Shown: positions 27,544 to 35,060, counted from the stretch's first letter. The stretch: DNA of 64,000 bases from Bifidobacterium leontopitheci (GCF_009193355.1 NZ_WBVT01000005.1:51510-115509), one strand, 5' to 3'. The notes: generated by a model not told the origin, from the sequence alone. A program made the numbers and translations.

Positions 27544-27604
27544 TGTCGTCTTTTGTTGACAAAGATTCGTGCAGGTGGCGCGCTTCTCCTTCTCCAGTCA
27601 TCAT
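27544..27604 (+). promoter_or_regulatory. Shared regulon promoter, copy A
   Basis: The 17-base box TGTCGTCTTTTGTTGAC (27544-27560) is followed after exactly 38 bases by CATCAT (27599-27604), the likely -10 element. The membrane-protein gene starts at 27648 with its own ribosome site. The same box and spacing recur before the DsbA-like gene and the AAC(3) gene. Confidence 0.75.
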
Positions 27605-27647
27605 GGATGTATGGGAAGGGTACCGAACCTCGAAGAGGAGGATGGCC

Positions 27648-28127
27648 ATGGCTGATAACACTGCTCAAGGCTCTGCTGGCAGACGTGTGATTATGAGCGA
27701 GAGACGATGGCGTCTATTCGCGGCGGCGGGAACCCTTGCGCTGTATTCCGTTGTGTTGGCCATATGCGGTCTCATCCAGTACGGATGGACTACGGAATGG
27801 TTCTGGAATTCCGGGTCGCTGGCGATCGTGTTTCTCCTGTTGGGTGCCGGCTCACTTGCCGCGGGAGGATTCGCATATCGCGGCAAGGTGGCCGAACAGC
27901 TGGAGCCGGATGCCTATGACCGGTTACTCGCCGATAGATCCGACGCTATCGCAGCGAAGATAACATTCATTATCTGCATCAACCTGTGCGTCAACATGTT
28001 CACTATCGCCTTGCTATTCGACGTTACATGGCTGGGTTATCTGGCGTGGGGCCTAGCATTGGCTTGCACGTTGTATGTAGTGATTTCGATCATCGTCAAA
28101 GAATTGAATAAGTGCCACCATTTTTGA
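27648..28127 (+). CDS. Small four-helix membrane protein of unknown function
   Basis: A 159-residue protein with four hydrophobic helices (LFAAAGTLALYSVVLAICGLI, LAIVFLLLGAGSLAAGGFAY, ITFIICINLCVNMFTIALLF, LGYLAWGLALACTLYVVISIIV) and a charged loop between helices 2 and 3. It resembles small immunity or stress-response membrane proteins but I cannot assign a family. The start at 27648 follows GAAGAGGAGG; the ATG at 27642 is too close to it. It lies downstream of shared promoter A and upstream of the SdpI-like gene. Confidence 0.72.
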   Translation: MADNTAQGSAGRRVIMSERRWRLFAAAGTLALYSVVLAICGLIQYGWTTEWFWNSGSLAIVFLLLGAGSLAAGGFAYRGKVAEQLEPDAYDRLLADRSDAIAAKITFIICINLCVNMFTIALLFDVTWLGYLAWGLALACTLYVVISIIVKELNKCHHF

Positions 28128-28201
28128 TGGGCTTCTAGATAAGCCGATGCTCGCAGTTTAACCATTTCTAAACTGGCGTAATGTGGGAAAGGATTCAGAG
28201 C

Positions 28202-28579
28202 ATGCTGTTTGTGTTGATCGTCTTGCTTATATGGTCAGTTCGGTTGTGCCTCTCCACGTATTGGGATGCGAAGAATGGCCGGTTAGAGAGGAATTACCAA
28301 ATTGGTATCAAGACCCGCTGGACCATCGCATCGGACGAGACATGGGAATACATACACCGCAAATACGCGTTCGTGTTCCTCGGTAGCGGCGTTTTGGTCG
28401 CTTTGATGCCGGTAGACGTGGCAGTCGGCATGATCGCGACCCGCGATATCAATACCATGAGCATGATCTGGTGGTGGATGCTCCTTGCCCTTGCCGTCAT
28501 CCTCATCGCTTGGCTTGTCATCTGCGGGATCATCGCGAATCTCGATGCTAGAAATCATTACTTGGAATCACAGGCATAA
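28202..28579 (+). CDS. SdpI-like membrane protein
   Basis: A 125-residue protein with three membrane helices. The loop after helix 1 reads YQIGIKTRWTIASDETWEYIHRKYAFVF, the hallmark of the SdpI family (IGIRTKWTLxxExxWxxTHR). SdpI in Bacillus gives immunity to the SdpC toxin and signals to a repressor. Here it lies 75 bases after a membrane-protein gene and in the same accessory region as a two-component system. The start at 28202 is chosen because GGGAAAGGA lies upstream; the ATG at 28181 would place that site inside the gene. Confidence 0.82.
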   Translation: MLFVLIVLLIWSVRLCLSTYWDAKNGRLERNYQIGIKTRWTIASDETWEYIHRKYAFVFLGSGVLVALMPVDVAVGMIATRDINTMSMIWWWMLLALAVILIAWLVICGIIANLDARNHYLESQA

Positions 28580-28660
28580 GACCAAGACTCTGATCCCGAT
28601 GCGAAACTGCTTGTTTTTTGTGATGAGTAACCCTGGGAAGCAATGATTACCGCCGTTTCG

Positions 28661-28721
28661 TGTCGTCTTTAGTTGACAGATATCTCTTCGATTAGCGCGA
28701 TTTTTCGCGAATGATCATAAT
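28661..28721 (+). promoter_or_regulatory. Shared regulon promoter, copy B
   Basis: TGTCGTCTTTAGTTGAC (28661-28677) is followed after exactly 38 bases by CATAAT (28716-28721). Only six bases separate this -10 box from the GTG start of the DsbA-like gene, so that mRNA is probably leaderless. Similarity to copy C continues about 20 bases past the box, with nearly all differences being transitions. Confidence 0.8.
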
Positions 28722-28727
28722 GGAGGG

Positions 28728-29615
28728 GTGAAACGCAGTAATACGCAACGGCAGGATTCTCGCAACGACACGGCGGTTTCGGTGGCGGAGCGCCGTCAGC
28801 AGACCATCATCGGAATGTTGACCGTCACGATCATCGCCGTCCTGCTGATCGTGGGCGGCGTTGCCTTGTATCGCAGCATGGCGGCCAATCGTTCCGCGAC
28901 GATGGACACCCCGCAATCGGAACAGGCCGCACATGATGCTCTGCGTAAGGTCAAGGTCAAACCGTCGCTCGCGAACGACCAAGGTGGCATCCTGATCTCC
29001 AAAAACGGGTATGGCAGCAAGATCGATGGCGTGCCGACCGTCGGCATGTATCTGGAACCGTTGTGCCCGGGGTGTGCGCTGGTGAGCCGTACGCTTGATC
29101 CGACGATTAAGCGCATGCTGGATGCGGGGCAGATCAATCTCGATTTGCATTTCATGACGTTTCAGGATTACAAAAGCAGCGACGAGTATTCGACCCGTGC
29201 GTTCAACGCGGCCGTCACAATCGCGCAACAGGACCCGAACCCCGATCATCTGCTCGGGTATCTGATGAACATCTACCGCGAGGACTTCCAACCCGGCGAA
29301 CTTGGCGAATACCGTAGCGTGACCGACGACCAGCTCAAACAGCAGGCGATTAACTCCGGCGTGGACAAGACGACGGCGGATAAGGCGTTTGACGGCCGAT
29401 ACCGGTACCGGGCATGGCTGAAGGCGACGGACGACTATACAATCCTTCGCCCGGAGCTTTACGCGCCGGGTAAGAATGGTTTCTCCACGCCGACCGTCAC
29501 GATTAACAATCGTCGCTGGCAGATGGACGGTAGTGATCTGAAGGACAGTTTCCTCACCGCCGTTGGCTTGAATGAGAACGAGGTTGGTGATCCGGCCGTC
29601 AAACCGAAAAACTGA
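28728..29615 (+). CDS. Membrane-anchored DsbA-like thiol oxidoreductase
   Basis: A 295-residue protein with one N-terminal anchor helix (IIGMLTVTIIAVLLIVGGVALY, about 27-48) and an extracytoplasmic thioredoxin-fold domain. The active site is LCPGC (Cys113, Cys116), and the helical insert typical of DsbA/DSBA-like proteins follows. The cis-Pro segment is GFSTPTVTINN. It probably handles thiols of exported proteins. The GTG at 28728 is taken as a leaderless start because the -10 box CATAAT lies six bases upstream and GGAGGG is too close to act as a ribosome site. Confidence 0.85.
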   Translation: MKRSNTQRQDSRNDTAVSVAERRQQTIIGMLTVTIIAVLLIVGGVALYRSMAANRSATMDTPQSEQAAHDALRKVKVKPSLANDQGGILISKNGYGSKIDGVPTVGMYLEPLCPGCALVSRTLDPTIKRMLDAGQINLDLHFMTFQDYKSSDEYSTRAFNAAVTIAQQDPNPDHLLGYLMNIYREDFQPGELGEYRSVTDDQLKQQAINSGVDKTTADKAFDGRYRYRAWLKATDDYTILRPELYAPGKNGFSTPTVTINNRRWQMDGSDLKDSFLTAVGLNENEVGDPAVKPKN

Positions 29616-29644
29616 TTGCACACCATAACCTTGAGGAGCGGCAT

Positions 29645-29770
29645 TGTGGAACCGATTCATACTTGCGAAAGCCTCGATGAAGTACGCGCCAATATCGACC
29701 GCATCGACACCCGGCTGGTCGATCTGATAGCCGAGCGAGGAACCTATGTGGCGCAAGCCGCGCAGTCCTA
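29645..29770 (+). pseudogene. Chorismate mutase (AroQ) remnant
   Basis: From a GTG at 29645 with GAGGAG upstream, the frame encodes SLDEVRANIDRIDTRLVDLI and AERGTYVAQAAQS, then a TAG stop after 41 codons. This is the first helix of an AroQ chorismate mutase, whose family is about 90 residues long. The sequence after the stop (to 29906) does not continue the family in any frame, so the 3' part is lost rather than only interrupted. On the minus strand, 29770-29900 is open without a start codon and is not called. Confidence 0.75.
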
Positions 29771-29906
29771 GACTAACGGTCGTGCGGTGTCCAATGCTCT
29801 GATGAAAAAGGCAATCACGTCGTACAGCGCCGCGGTACGATTCTCCCGGGGATTGGCAATACCGGCCGCCTTATCGAACGGACGCGTGAGGTCCTCAGCA
29901 GAACGG

Positions 29907-30200
29907 TTATTTGCCTAGTAGTTCCTCATGACTGCCGGTGCGCATGAACACGGCGGTGCCGTCATCGCGTATCCATAGAAGCAGCCAGTCGCCGGCGTTG
30001 CCTATATGACATTCCAGCACGCCAGTCAAGTCTCCGGTGAGCATGTGCGCCCGGTGCCTGCGTCTCAGTGTCTCCTTGGATTGCGCGGTGTCTTCAAGCA
30101 CCAGCCGTATGACTTCTTTGAGCGGGGCCATGTCGACGTGCCTGCGTTTGAGCTTCTTGACGTCCCGCTGGAACGCTGCGGTGTAATCCGGTTTGAGCAT
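29907..30200 (-). CDS. yafQ: YafQ-family toxin (RelE superfamily mRNA interferase)
   Basis: A 97-residue RelE-like toxin expected to cleave mRNA on the ribosome. Family segments are YTAAFQRDVKKLKRRHVDM, then LRRRHRAHMLTGDLTGVLECHIGNAGDWLLLWIRDDGTAVFMRTGSHEELLG. The C-terminal TGSHEELL contains the catalytic His of YafQ. Three bases separate it from the antitoxin stop codon, so the pair is one operon. Confidence 0.9.
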   Translation of the reverse strand: MLKPDYTAAFQRDVKKLKRRHVDMAPLKEVIRLVLEDTAQSKETLRRRHRAHMLTGDLTGVLECHIGNAGDWLLLWIRDDGTAVFMRTGSHEELLGK

Positions 30201-30203
30201 CCG

Positions 30204-30473
30204 TCAGATTCCCAGCGCATCGAACATGGCGTCGGCGTCGTGGAACCGCGGCTTGCCGTCGGCAATCTTGCTCTTTGCCTCTGCCAGCGCCTGCATGGTT
30301 TCGTCCGGCACGGTCGTATAGGAAAGACTGATCGGGATGCGCTTCTCGCGAACGATCTGCCGGTAGAACGCACGGGTGACCGAGGACAGGTCCAAGCCGA
30401 AATCCTCGGCGATGGACGCGGCCTTCTGCTTGGTGTCCGCATCCACGCGGACGGTGACCGATGCCATACTCAT
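30204..30473 (-). CDS. dinJ: DinJ/RelB-family antitoxin
   Basis: An 89-residue antitoxin. The N-terminal MASVTVRVDADTKQKAASIAEDFGLDLSSVTRAF is a ribbon-helix-helix DNA-binding segment; the rest (REKRIPISLSY onward) is the toxin-binding part. The start at 30473 (MSMASV) follows GGAGG with six bases spacing; the ATG at 30467 is an alternative. It is upstream of and nearly touching yafQ. It most likely represses its own promoter through the direct repeats at 30501-30530. Confidence 0.9.
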   Translation of the reverse strand: MSMASVTVRVDADTKQKAASIAEDFGLDLSSVTRAFYRQIVREKRIPISLSYTTVPDETMQALAEAKSKIADGKPRFHDADAMFDALGI

Positions 30474-30500
30474 CGCAAACCTCCAAACATCATTGCGTAA

Positions 30501-30530
30501 GACAATAGTATAAGTTCGTATGACAATAGT
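30501..30530 (-). promoter_or_regulatory. Probable operator-promoter of dinJ-yafQ
   Basis: Two identical GACAATAGT sequences (plus strand 30501-30509 and 30522-30530) are 21 bases apart, two helical turns. Between and around them on the minus strand are TTGACT and TATACT, a plausible -35/-10 pair with short spacing. The layout suits a ribbon-helix-helix repressor. Confidence 0.6.
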
Positions 30531-30584
30531 CAATAAATGTAAGACTCGACAGAGCGAATAACCATACAGTCAGCAATCGCCCCA

Positions 30585-30645
30585 TGTCGTCTTTGGTTGA
30601 CGAGTACCCCTCCGATTGGCTGTCACGATAAGACCATGCCATCAT
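30585..30645 (+). promoter_or_regulatory. Shared regulon promoter, copy C
   Basis: TGTCGTCTTTGGTTGAC (30585-30601) is followed after exactly 38 bases by CATCAT (30640-30645). The AAC(3) gene starts at 30704 with an AAGGAG site, giving a leader of about 50 bases. Confidence 0.78.
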
Positions 30646-30703
30646 TGGCTCTATGGCGGACTCGAGTTTCCGTTGTCATGCTTGGAAAAGGAGAAACGGC
30701 TAT

Positions 30704-31585
30704 ATGACGTGGAATGAGCGAATGATCACGACGGTCACCACCGGAATTCAACTTCGTGATGCGCTGCTCGCCGTGAGACTGAATCCGACGGATTCGTGCA
30801 TCGTACATACGAAGCTCAGTGCGTTCGGCTTCATTCCCGGCGGCGAACAGACCGTGATTGATGTGCTCAAAGGCGTACTGTATGACGGCGACATCATGAT
30901 GCCCGCGCAGACCACGGATCTGTCCGATCCACGATATTGGGCGGCGCCGCCGGTCAGTCCCGATCTTGTTGACGTCGTGCGCGCCGCGCTGCCGGCGTTC
31001 GATCCGGCGACGACGCCCGTGCGCGGCATCGGACGTATGCCGGAGTTTTTTCGCAAGCTTCCCGGTACCAGACGGAGCAGTCACCCGCTGTACTCGATGA
31101 GCGCATGGGGACGTCACGCTGATTGGCTGTGCGGCCCATGCGGAGGCGAGAACAATCGCGATTACGACATGCCGTTCGGTGAACATAGTCCGCTCTCGCG
31201 TCTTTACGAAATCGATGGCAAAGTGCTCTTTCTCGGCACCGGATTTGATACATGCACCGCGATTCATTACGCGGAGTCCACAATCGGCCGGCCGCATATC
31301 GAGGAGACCGCACCGGTCGGCCGCGTCGATGCCGTAACCGGCGAACGCACGACCGAATGGGTGACATTTGACACGGTGGAACTCGACCGCTACGACGATT
31401 TCGAATCCTTCGGTAAGCGATTTCTCGTCGAGCATGCCGATTCCGTGTGTGCCGTGACGTTGAACGAAGCGAGAATACTCGCCTTCTCCATCCGTGATTT
31501 GGTGGATGCCGCTCGTGAGTATTATGCGCGACGCGATTTGCGTCAAAGCGGCAACGATGAAGATGACGACAATCGGCGTGCGTAG
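30704..31585 (+). CDS. Aminoglycoside N3-acetyltransferase family protein
   Basis: A 293-residue protein of the AAC(3)/FrbF-YokD fold, which uses acetyl-CoA to acetylate amines, in some members the 3-amino group of aminoglycosides. Typical segments are DSCIVHTKLSAFGFIPGGEQTVIDVL, then MMPAQTTDLSDP, the strand pair FFRKLPGTRRSSHPLYSMSAWG (with the catalytic-region His), and HSPLSRLYEIDGKVLFLGTGFDTCTAIHYAE. The motifs look complete, so it is probably active; many family members are not resistance enzymes and the substrate is unknown. AAGGAG precedes the ATG, and the shared promoter C lies upstream. Confidence 0.87.
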   Translation: MTWNERMITTVTTGIQLRDALLAVRLNPTDSCIVHTKLSAFGFIPGGEQTVIDVLKGVLYDGDIMMPAQTTDLSDPRYWAAPPVSPDLVDVVRAALPAFDPATTPVRGIGRMPEFFRKLPGTRRSSHPLYSMSAWGRHADWLCGPCGGENNRDYDMPFGEHSPLSRLYEIDGKVLFLGTGFDTCTAIHYAESTIGRPHIEETAPVGRVDAVTGERTTEWVTFDTVELDRYDDFESFGKRFLVEHADSVCAVTLNEARILAFSIRDLVDAAREYYARRDLRQSGNDEDDDNRRA

Positions 31586-31599
31586 AAGAGCTTTGCCCT

Positions 31600-32031
31600 A
31601 TGCGGGCGCGTGCGTTTGACCTGTTCGCGAAGTTCCCGGCGGAGGAAACGGGATTCGAGAACCCCGCGGCCGGCATGAGCCGTGAGCAATTCGCCGCATA
31701 TGTGGAGGGTTTGCGCGACGAAGCGTTAGGTATCGGCCTGCCCGACGGTTGGGTGCCGGCCACCAAATACATTCTCGTCAACGATGAGGGTGAGTACGTG
31801 GGCATCTTCAACCTGCGCCACCGTCTCACCGATTTTCTGCGCGAAGGACCGGGCCACATCGGCTACGGCATCGCCCGCGAATATCGGGGCCACGGCTACG
31901 CGACCGCCGGACTGATCAATGGCGACGCACTCATGAAGAGTATTGGAATTCCGGCGGGGAGCCGGACGGATGCTGGTCGAGGCCGGCAAACAGGCCATCG
32001 GCAACGATCGGCTTGTGATGGAGCGATTTTA
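31600..32031 (+). pseudogene. GNAT acetyltransferase, truncated
   Basis: An in-frame stretch encodes DLFAKFPAEETGFENPAAG and YILVNDEGEYVGIFNLRHRL followed by GPGHIGYGIAREYRGHGYATAGL, the first half of a GNAT acetyltransferase including the acetyl-CoA loop. The homology ends near 31925. What follows is a 55-bp sequence shared with 33295-33349, in a different frame. The start lacks a ribosome site, so the N-terminus also appears lost. It lies directly after the AAC(3) gene. Confidence 0.72.
31959..32013 (+). repeat. 55-bp direct repeat, copy 1
   Basis: Identical over 55 bases to 33295-33349 (begins GAGCCGGACGG, ends CGATCGGCT). In copy 2 the sequence lies in frame within a GNAT fragment (GRMLVEAGKQAIGNDRLALW). 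Here it is out of frame at the broken end of another GNAT gene. The repeat is a likely recombination junction. Confidence 0.9.
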
Positions 32032-32033
32032 AG

Positions 32034-32597
32034 TCTGAGCCCGTCCGTTCATCAGTCCGCGCATCATACGGGCGAATCCCGGCATACCGGAATGTTCAAG
32101 CCGCTCCAGTTCTTCCTGCATGGTGCGCGGTGGATGCTTCTTTGATGCGACCAGTTCGGTCATGGCCTTGACCGCGCGTTCGGGATACGCCTCGGCGACA
32201 CCGGTCAGAAACACGTCGGGGTGGCGGGCGGATAATCCGATCTTGGCGAGTTGGTCGCGGGGAAGTCCTTCAGATTGAAGGTGACGATCACATCCGCATC
32301 GCCGTTATAGGCGGCGGCCGCCACATGCCGATCGCCGTCGTCCGGCAACACGACCTCACCGGTCAGTTCCGGAATGGAGGAGACGAGATAATACGGCTTG
32401 ATGTTGCGGATGGCGGACAGATATCAGTCGACCCAAGCAGGGTCTTTGCCGAGGTCATCGACGAATGCCCTGCGGGCTTCTTCAAGCACGTCGTCGGAGT
32501 ATTCGGGGTCGAACAGATGGTGGTCGGCGAACGTGAGCAGCACATCCGTCAGCCAGGTGTGCGGGAAGATGTTCGCGTCGAGAAAAGCGACTACCAA
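32034..32597 (-). pseudogene. PIN-domain toxin gene, broken
   Basis: On the minus strand the frame from a TTG (32597) reads VVAFLDANIFPHTWLTDVLL and DDVLEEARRAFVDDLGKDPAWVD, then a TGA (32426-32424). The same frame continues with TGEVVLPDDGDRHVAAAAYN and GDADVIVTFNLKDF, typical of PIN-domain toxins, and then a one-base loss near 32262 shifts to the frame that ends RDQLAKIGLSARHPDVFLTG and GVAEAYPERAVKAMTELV. The gene thus carries one nonsense and one frameshift change. The upstream partner HTH gene is intact. Confidence 0.82.
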
Positions 32598-32615
32598 TTC
32601 AAATTCCTCTCGTTT

Positions 32616-33017
32616 TCAGCTGTGCTTAGCCAGATAGGTCGAGTAGTCGATGTCGTCCAATCCGCCTTGGCTGGCGGCCTCGCGCATGGTCTCCAACGCC
32701 TCATGACCGTGGGATTCCGACTTGTCCCGGTAGGCGACGACCTGTGTGCGGGAAACCATGCGGTTGCCTTTCGTGCCGTAGCGTACGAACGGGATCTCTC
32801 CAGCGTCAAGCATGCGTGCGACGGTCTTCGCCGATACGCCGAGAATCTGAGCGGCTTCACCGGTGGTGATCATCTCGGTTGAATCGTTGCGCACGATGGC
32901 CGCGAACGCGCGGCGCAGCTCCTCCGCATCCAACGGGTACGCCTTGCCGTCACCCGTGGTGATGTATGCGGATCCCTTGCCGATCTGGGAAATGGGGATT
33001 GCCTCGAATGTGGTCAT
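32616..33017 (-). CDS. HTH (excisionase-type) antitoxin-like protein
   Basis: A 133-residue protein with a MerR/excisionase-type helix-turn-helix: MITTGEAAQILGVSAKTVARMLDAGEIPFVRYGTKGNRMVSRTQVVAYRD (about 50-100). The C-terminal part (HEALETMREAASQGGLDDIDYSTYLAKHS) is probably the toxin-binding tail. It lies just upstream of a broken PIN toxin gene, the usual order for this antitoxin type. The start at 33017 follows GGAAAGGA with six bases spacing; the ATG at 33023 would abut it. Confidence 0.8.
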   Translation of the reverse strand: MTTFEAIPISQIGKGSAYITTGDGKAYPLDAEELRRAFAAIVRNDSTEMITTGEAAQILGVSAKTVARMLDAGEIPFVRYGTKGNRMVSRTQVVAYRDKSESHGHEALETMREAASQGGLDDIDYSTYLAKHS

Positions 33018-33167
33018 GGCCATTCCTTTCCTGAAACCTTTACGCCCAGCCTACCTTAGACCAGACATTTCGGCAATATCGGACATATCGGACACCATAG
33101 TCGGCCTGCGGAAACAACGACAAGATTCAGCCGCTCGGGACAAGGAAGAGCAGCAACAAAATAACCA

Positions 33168-33425
33168 ATGCAGCAAGCAGGCGAACAAACGATCGGGTTC
33201 GCGGAACTGCTGCGCACACCACGCCCGCCGATCGACCGTCTCGATGTGGCGGAACTGGCCTCGCTATACGTATTGGCCGACCGACACCGGCAGAGAGCCG
33301 GACGGATGCTGGTCGAGGCCGGCAAACAGGCCATCGGCAACGATCGGCTCGCGCTGTGGGTCGCCGGGTTCAACGACAACGCGCAGGGCTTTTACCGGCA
33401 CGTATCGGATTGTCGACATGCATGA
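33168..33425 (+). pseudogene. GNAT acetyltransferase fragment
   Basis: An 85-codon stretch encodes RLDVAELASLYVLADRHRQRAGRMLVEAGKQAIGNDRLALWVAGFNDNAQGFYRHV, the acetyl-CoA-binding and C-terminal halves of a GNAT protein. The N-terminal third of the fold and the last strand are missing. It contains copy 2 of the 55-bp repeat. No ribosome site is evident. The following 196 bases (33426-33621) hold nothing I recognise. Confidence 0.65.
33295..33349 (+). repeat. 55-bp direct repeat, copy 2
   Basis: Identical to 31959-32013. This copy is in frame with the GNAT fragment and so is probably the source of the other copy. The two copies are 1336 bases apart and bracket the broken PIN toxin and the HTH gene. 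Confidence 0.9.
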
Positions 33426-33621
33426 GTTGCTTACCATCAGAGACATGCTGTCAATGTAGGGGCCGGTCATAGACTCTCGTCCGCCGGCTCTCTGGCACCA
33501 CGCTATCCTCTCCACGCGCGACCCACGCTCGTAGCTCAATGCGACACCACCATCACCATGCGAGACGGCGCGTTCTTCTCAAGGTTGTCGCAGGGCATCG
33601 GCTGAATCTACAGGAAATGAT

Positions 33622-34359
33622 TTACCATGTGGCGAGTGTTTCGATGGTGTCCAGTCCATCCTGACGGTGTGGTTCATCGAGGTTGTCCCAGTAAGGTGAA
33701 TCCTCGGTGAGCTGGTCGTGCAGGAGCTTGATGCGTTTGCTGTCGGTGCCGCTGTGCAGGCGTGTGAGCTCGGCGTCAGGATCCGCGATAAGCGATGCGA
33801 GCATGGCGGCGTCGTAGAGATGGCGATTGCCGTAGCCGGCGTGGTCGGCACTGTAGGCCGCGCTTTTGAGTATCAGGGCGCCGAGCAGGTCCGGGATGCG
33901 GATTGTGACTTCGGTTCCGCTCTGGTCGTCGATGAGTCGGACCTGCATGCTGCGTTCCACGGCCTGAGCGCCGCCCGGCATGGACAGCACCGGCGTGCCG
34001 GCGATGGTCGCGTCATTGCCGAGGAACTTGGGCAGGTGATCGGCGACCAGCAGGTCCACGACGTCGCCGTTCGGTGCGTTCATGCGGGTCGTGTATCCGG
34101 TCAGCGTGCCCGGCTGCGTCTCGAACCCGCGGGCAGTGAGGATGCCGCGCAGTCTGGCGATGCCGCGTCGGTCCGCCATGAGATCGGCGAGCAGATCGGC
34201 GTCGGTGGTGGGGCGTGCAGTCAATCCGCCCATGATGGCGTGCAGCTGGACCATGAGTCCGCCTGCCAGCAACCATGACTCCGAGATGTCCGCCGCGGCG
34301 ACCGCGTACACGGTGCTCCACGGATGGCCCGTGCTGGGGATGTGGATTGTTGGGATCAT
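33622..34359 (-). CDS. Nucleotidyltransferase-fold protein (AbiEii-like)
   Basis: A 245-residue protein. The motif SWLLAGGLMVQLHAIMGG followed by TTDADLLADL is the GG...DxD signature of polymerase-beta-type nucleotidyltransferases, and the later LGALILKSAAYSADHAGYGNRHLYDAAMLASL resembles the AbiEii/MNT C-terminal core with a Lys and Arg/His-Asp. AbiEii toxins transfer nucleotides to target RNAs. Its start overlaps the stop of the upstream HTH gene (ATGA) and AAGGAG precedes it. The pair looks like a toxin-antitoxin or abortive-infection module; a housekeeping role is possible. Confidence 0.72.
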   Translation of the reverse strand: MIPTIHIPSTGHPWSTVYAVAAADISESWLLAGGLMVQLHAIMGGLTARPTTDADLLADLMADRRGIARLRGILTARGFETQPGTLTGYTTRMNAPNGDVVDLLVADHLPKFLGNDATIAGTPVLSMPGGAQAVERSMQVRLIDDQSGTEVTIRIPDLLGALILKSAAYSADHAGYGNRHLYDAAMLASLIADPDAELTRLHSGTDSKRIKLLHDQLTEDSPYWDNLDEPHRQDGLDTIETLATW

Positions 34360-35060
34360 GTCTGATGCTCCTTGCGGTGGTGGTCTTCGATCAGCTGTTG
34401 GAGGGTTTCCAGGCCGGCGCGGCGTTCCCGCGGGTCGTTGGATTCTGCCAGGTCGGCCGCGCACACGCCGAGAGGCATCGGTCCTTCGCCGGCGGGAAGA
34501 GTATCGGTGATACGGAGTCGCACCCGTACCGGTGTTGTCCCCTGCTTCAATCGGCATTGCCGGACGGCATCATTCAGAGCATCGGCGGTAACGTAACCTT
34601 CCACCACGTCTGTGGCGGTCAGCCGGAATAAGTCTGCCAGTGTTCCGGTGGCGGCGGAGGGACGAATGAGGGTTTCGATCTTGGCGAGGTTGGAGTCCCT
34701 GCACCAGTATTCGACCATCGTCGCACGCCGTCGCGTGAGACGAGTCAGGTTCTCCGCGTTCATCCGTTCCAGGTATCTCTCGAGTCGATATCGCTGCTGC
34801 CGGCTCAGCCATGACGCGTCGAGCCCACTGAGCATGTATAGCGCCCCGATCGCCATGTCCGGCGAGTACGGGCGTCCATCTGCTCCCTGCCATCGCGCTT
34901 GCCGGCGTACGGAATCCTCCGTAATCAGCGTGCCGTTCCCCACGGAGAACGATTCAAGCTGACCCGCAGCACAAAGCGCACTGACTCGCCGCTCACTTAC
35001 TCCCAGCCGGTGGGCAGCCTCCTGCCGCGTGAGCAGCGTCCGATTCGTTCTGATAACCAT
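34356..35060 (-). CDS. HTH protein, partner of the nucleotidyltransferase
   Basis: A 234-residue protein. The N-terminus has a winged/excisionase-like helix-turn-helix (LLTRQEAAHRLGVSERRVSALCAAGQLESFSVGNGTLITEDSV). The middle is Arg-rich and helical, and the C-terminus (VVEGYVTADALNDAVRQCRLKQGTTPVRVRLRIT) has no assigned family. It overlaps the following gene by four bases. I infer an antitoxin or regulator role from its order and HTH. The ATG at 35060 has a weak ribosome site; an inverted repeat AACTAT...ATAGTT (35072-35099 region) upstream could be an operator. Confidence 0.7.
   Translation of the reverse strand: MVIRTNRTLLTRQEAAHRLGVSERRVSALCAAGQLESFSVGNGTLITEDSVRRQARWQGADGRPYSPDMAIGALYMLSGLDASWLSRQQRYRLERYLERMNAENLTRLTRRRATMVEYWCRDSNLAKIETLIRPSAATGTLADLFRLTATDVVEGYVTADALNDAVRQCRLKQGTTPVRVRLRITDTLPAGEGPMPLGVCAADLAESNDPRERRAGLETLQQLIEDHHRKEHQT

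Noticed and set aside
29770..29900. Minus-strand open stretch following yafQ
   Set aside because: It has no start codon or ribosome site, and I recognise no family; it may be a gene remnant but cannot be supported.
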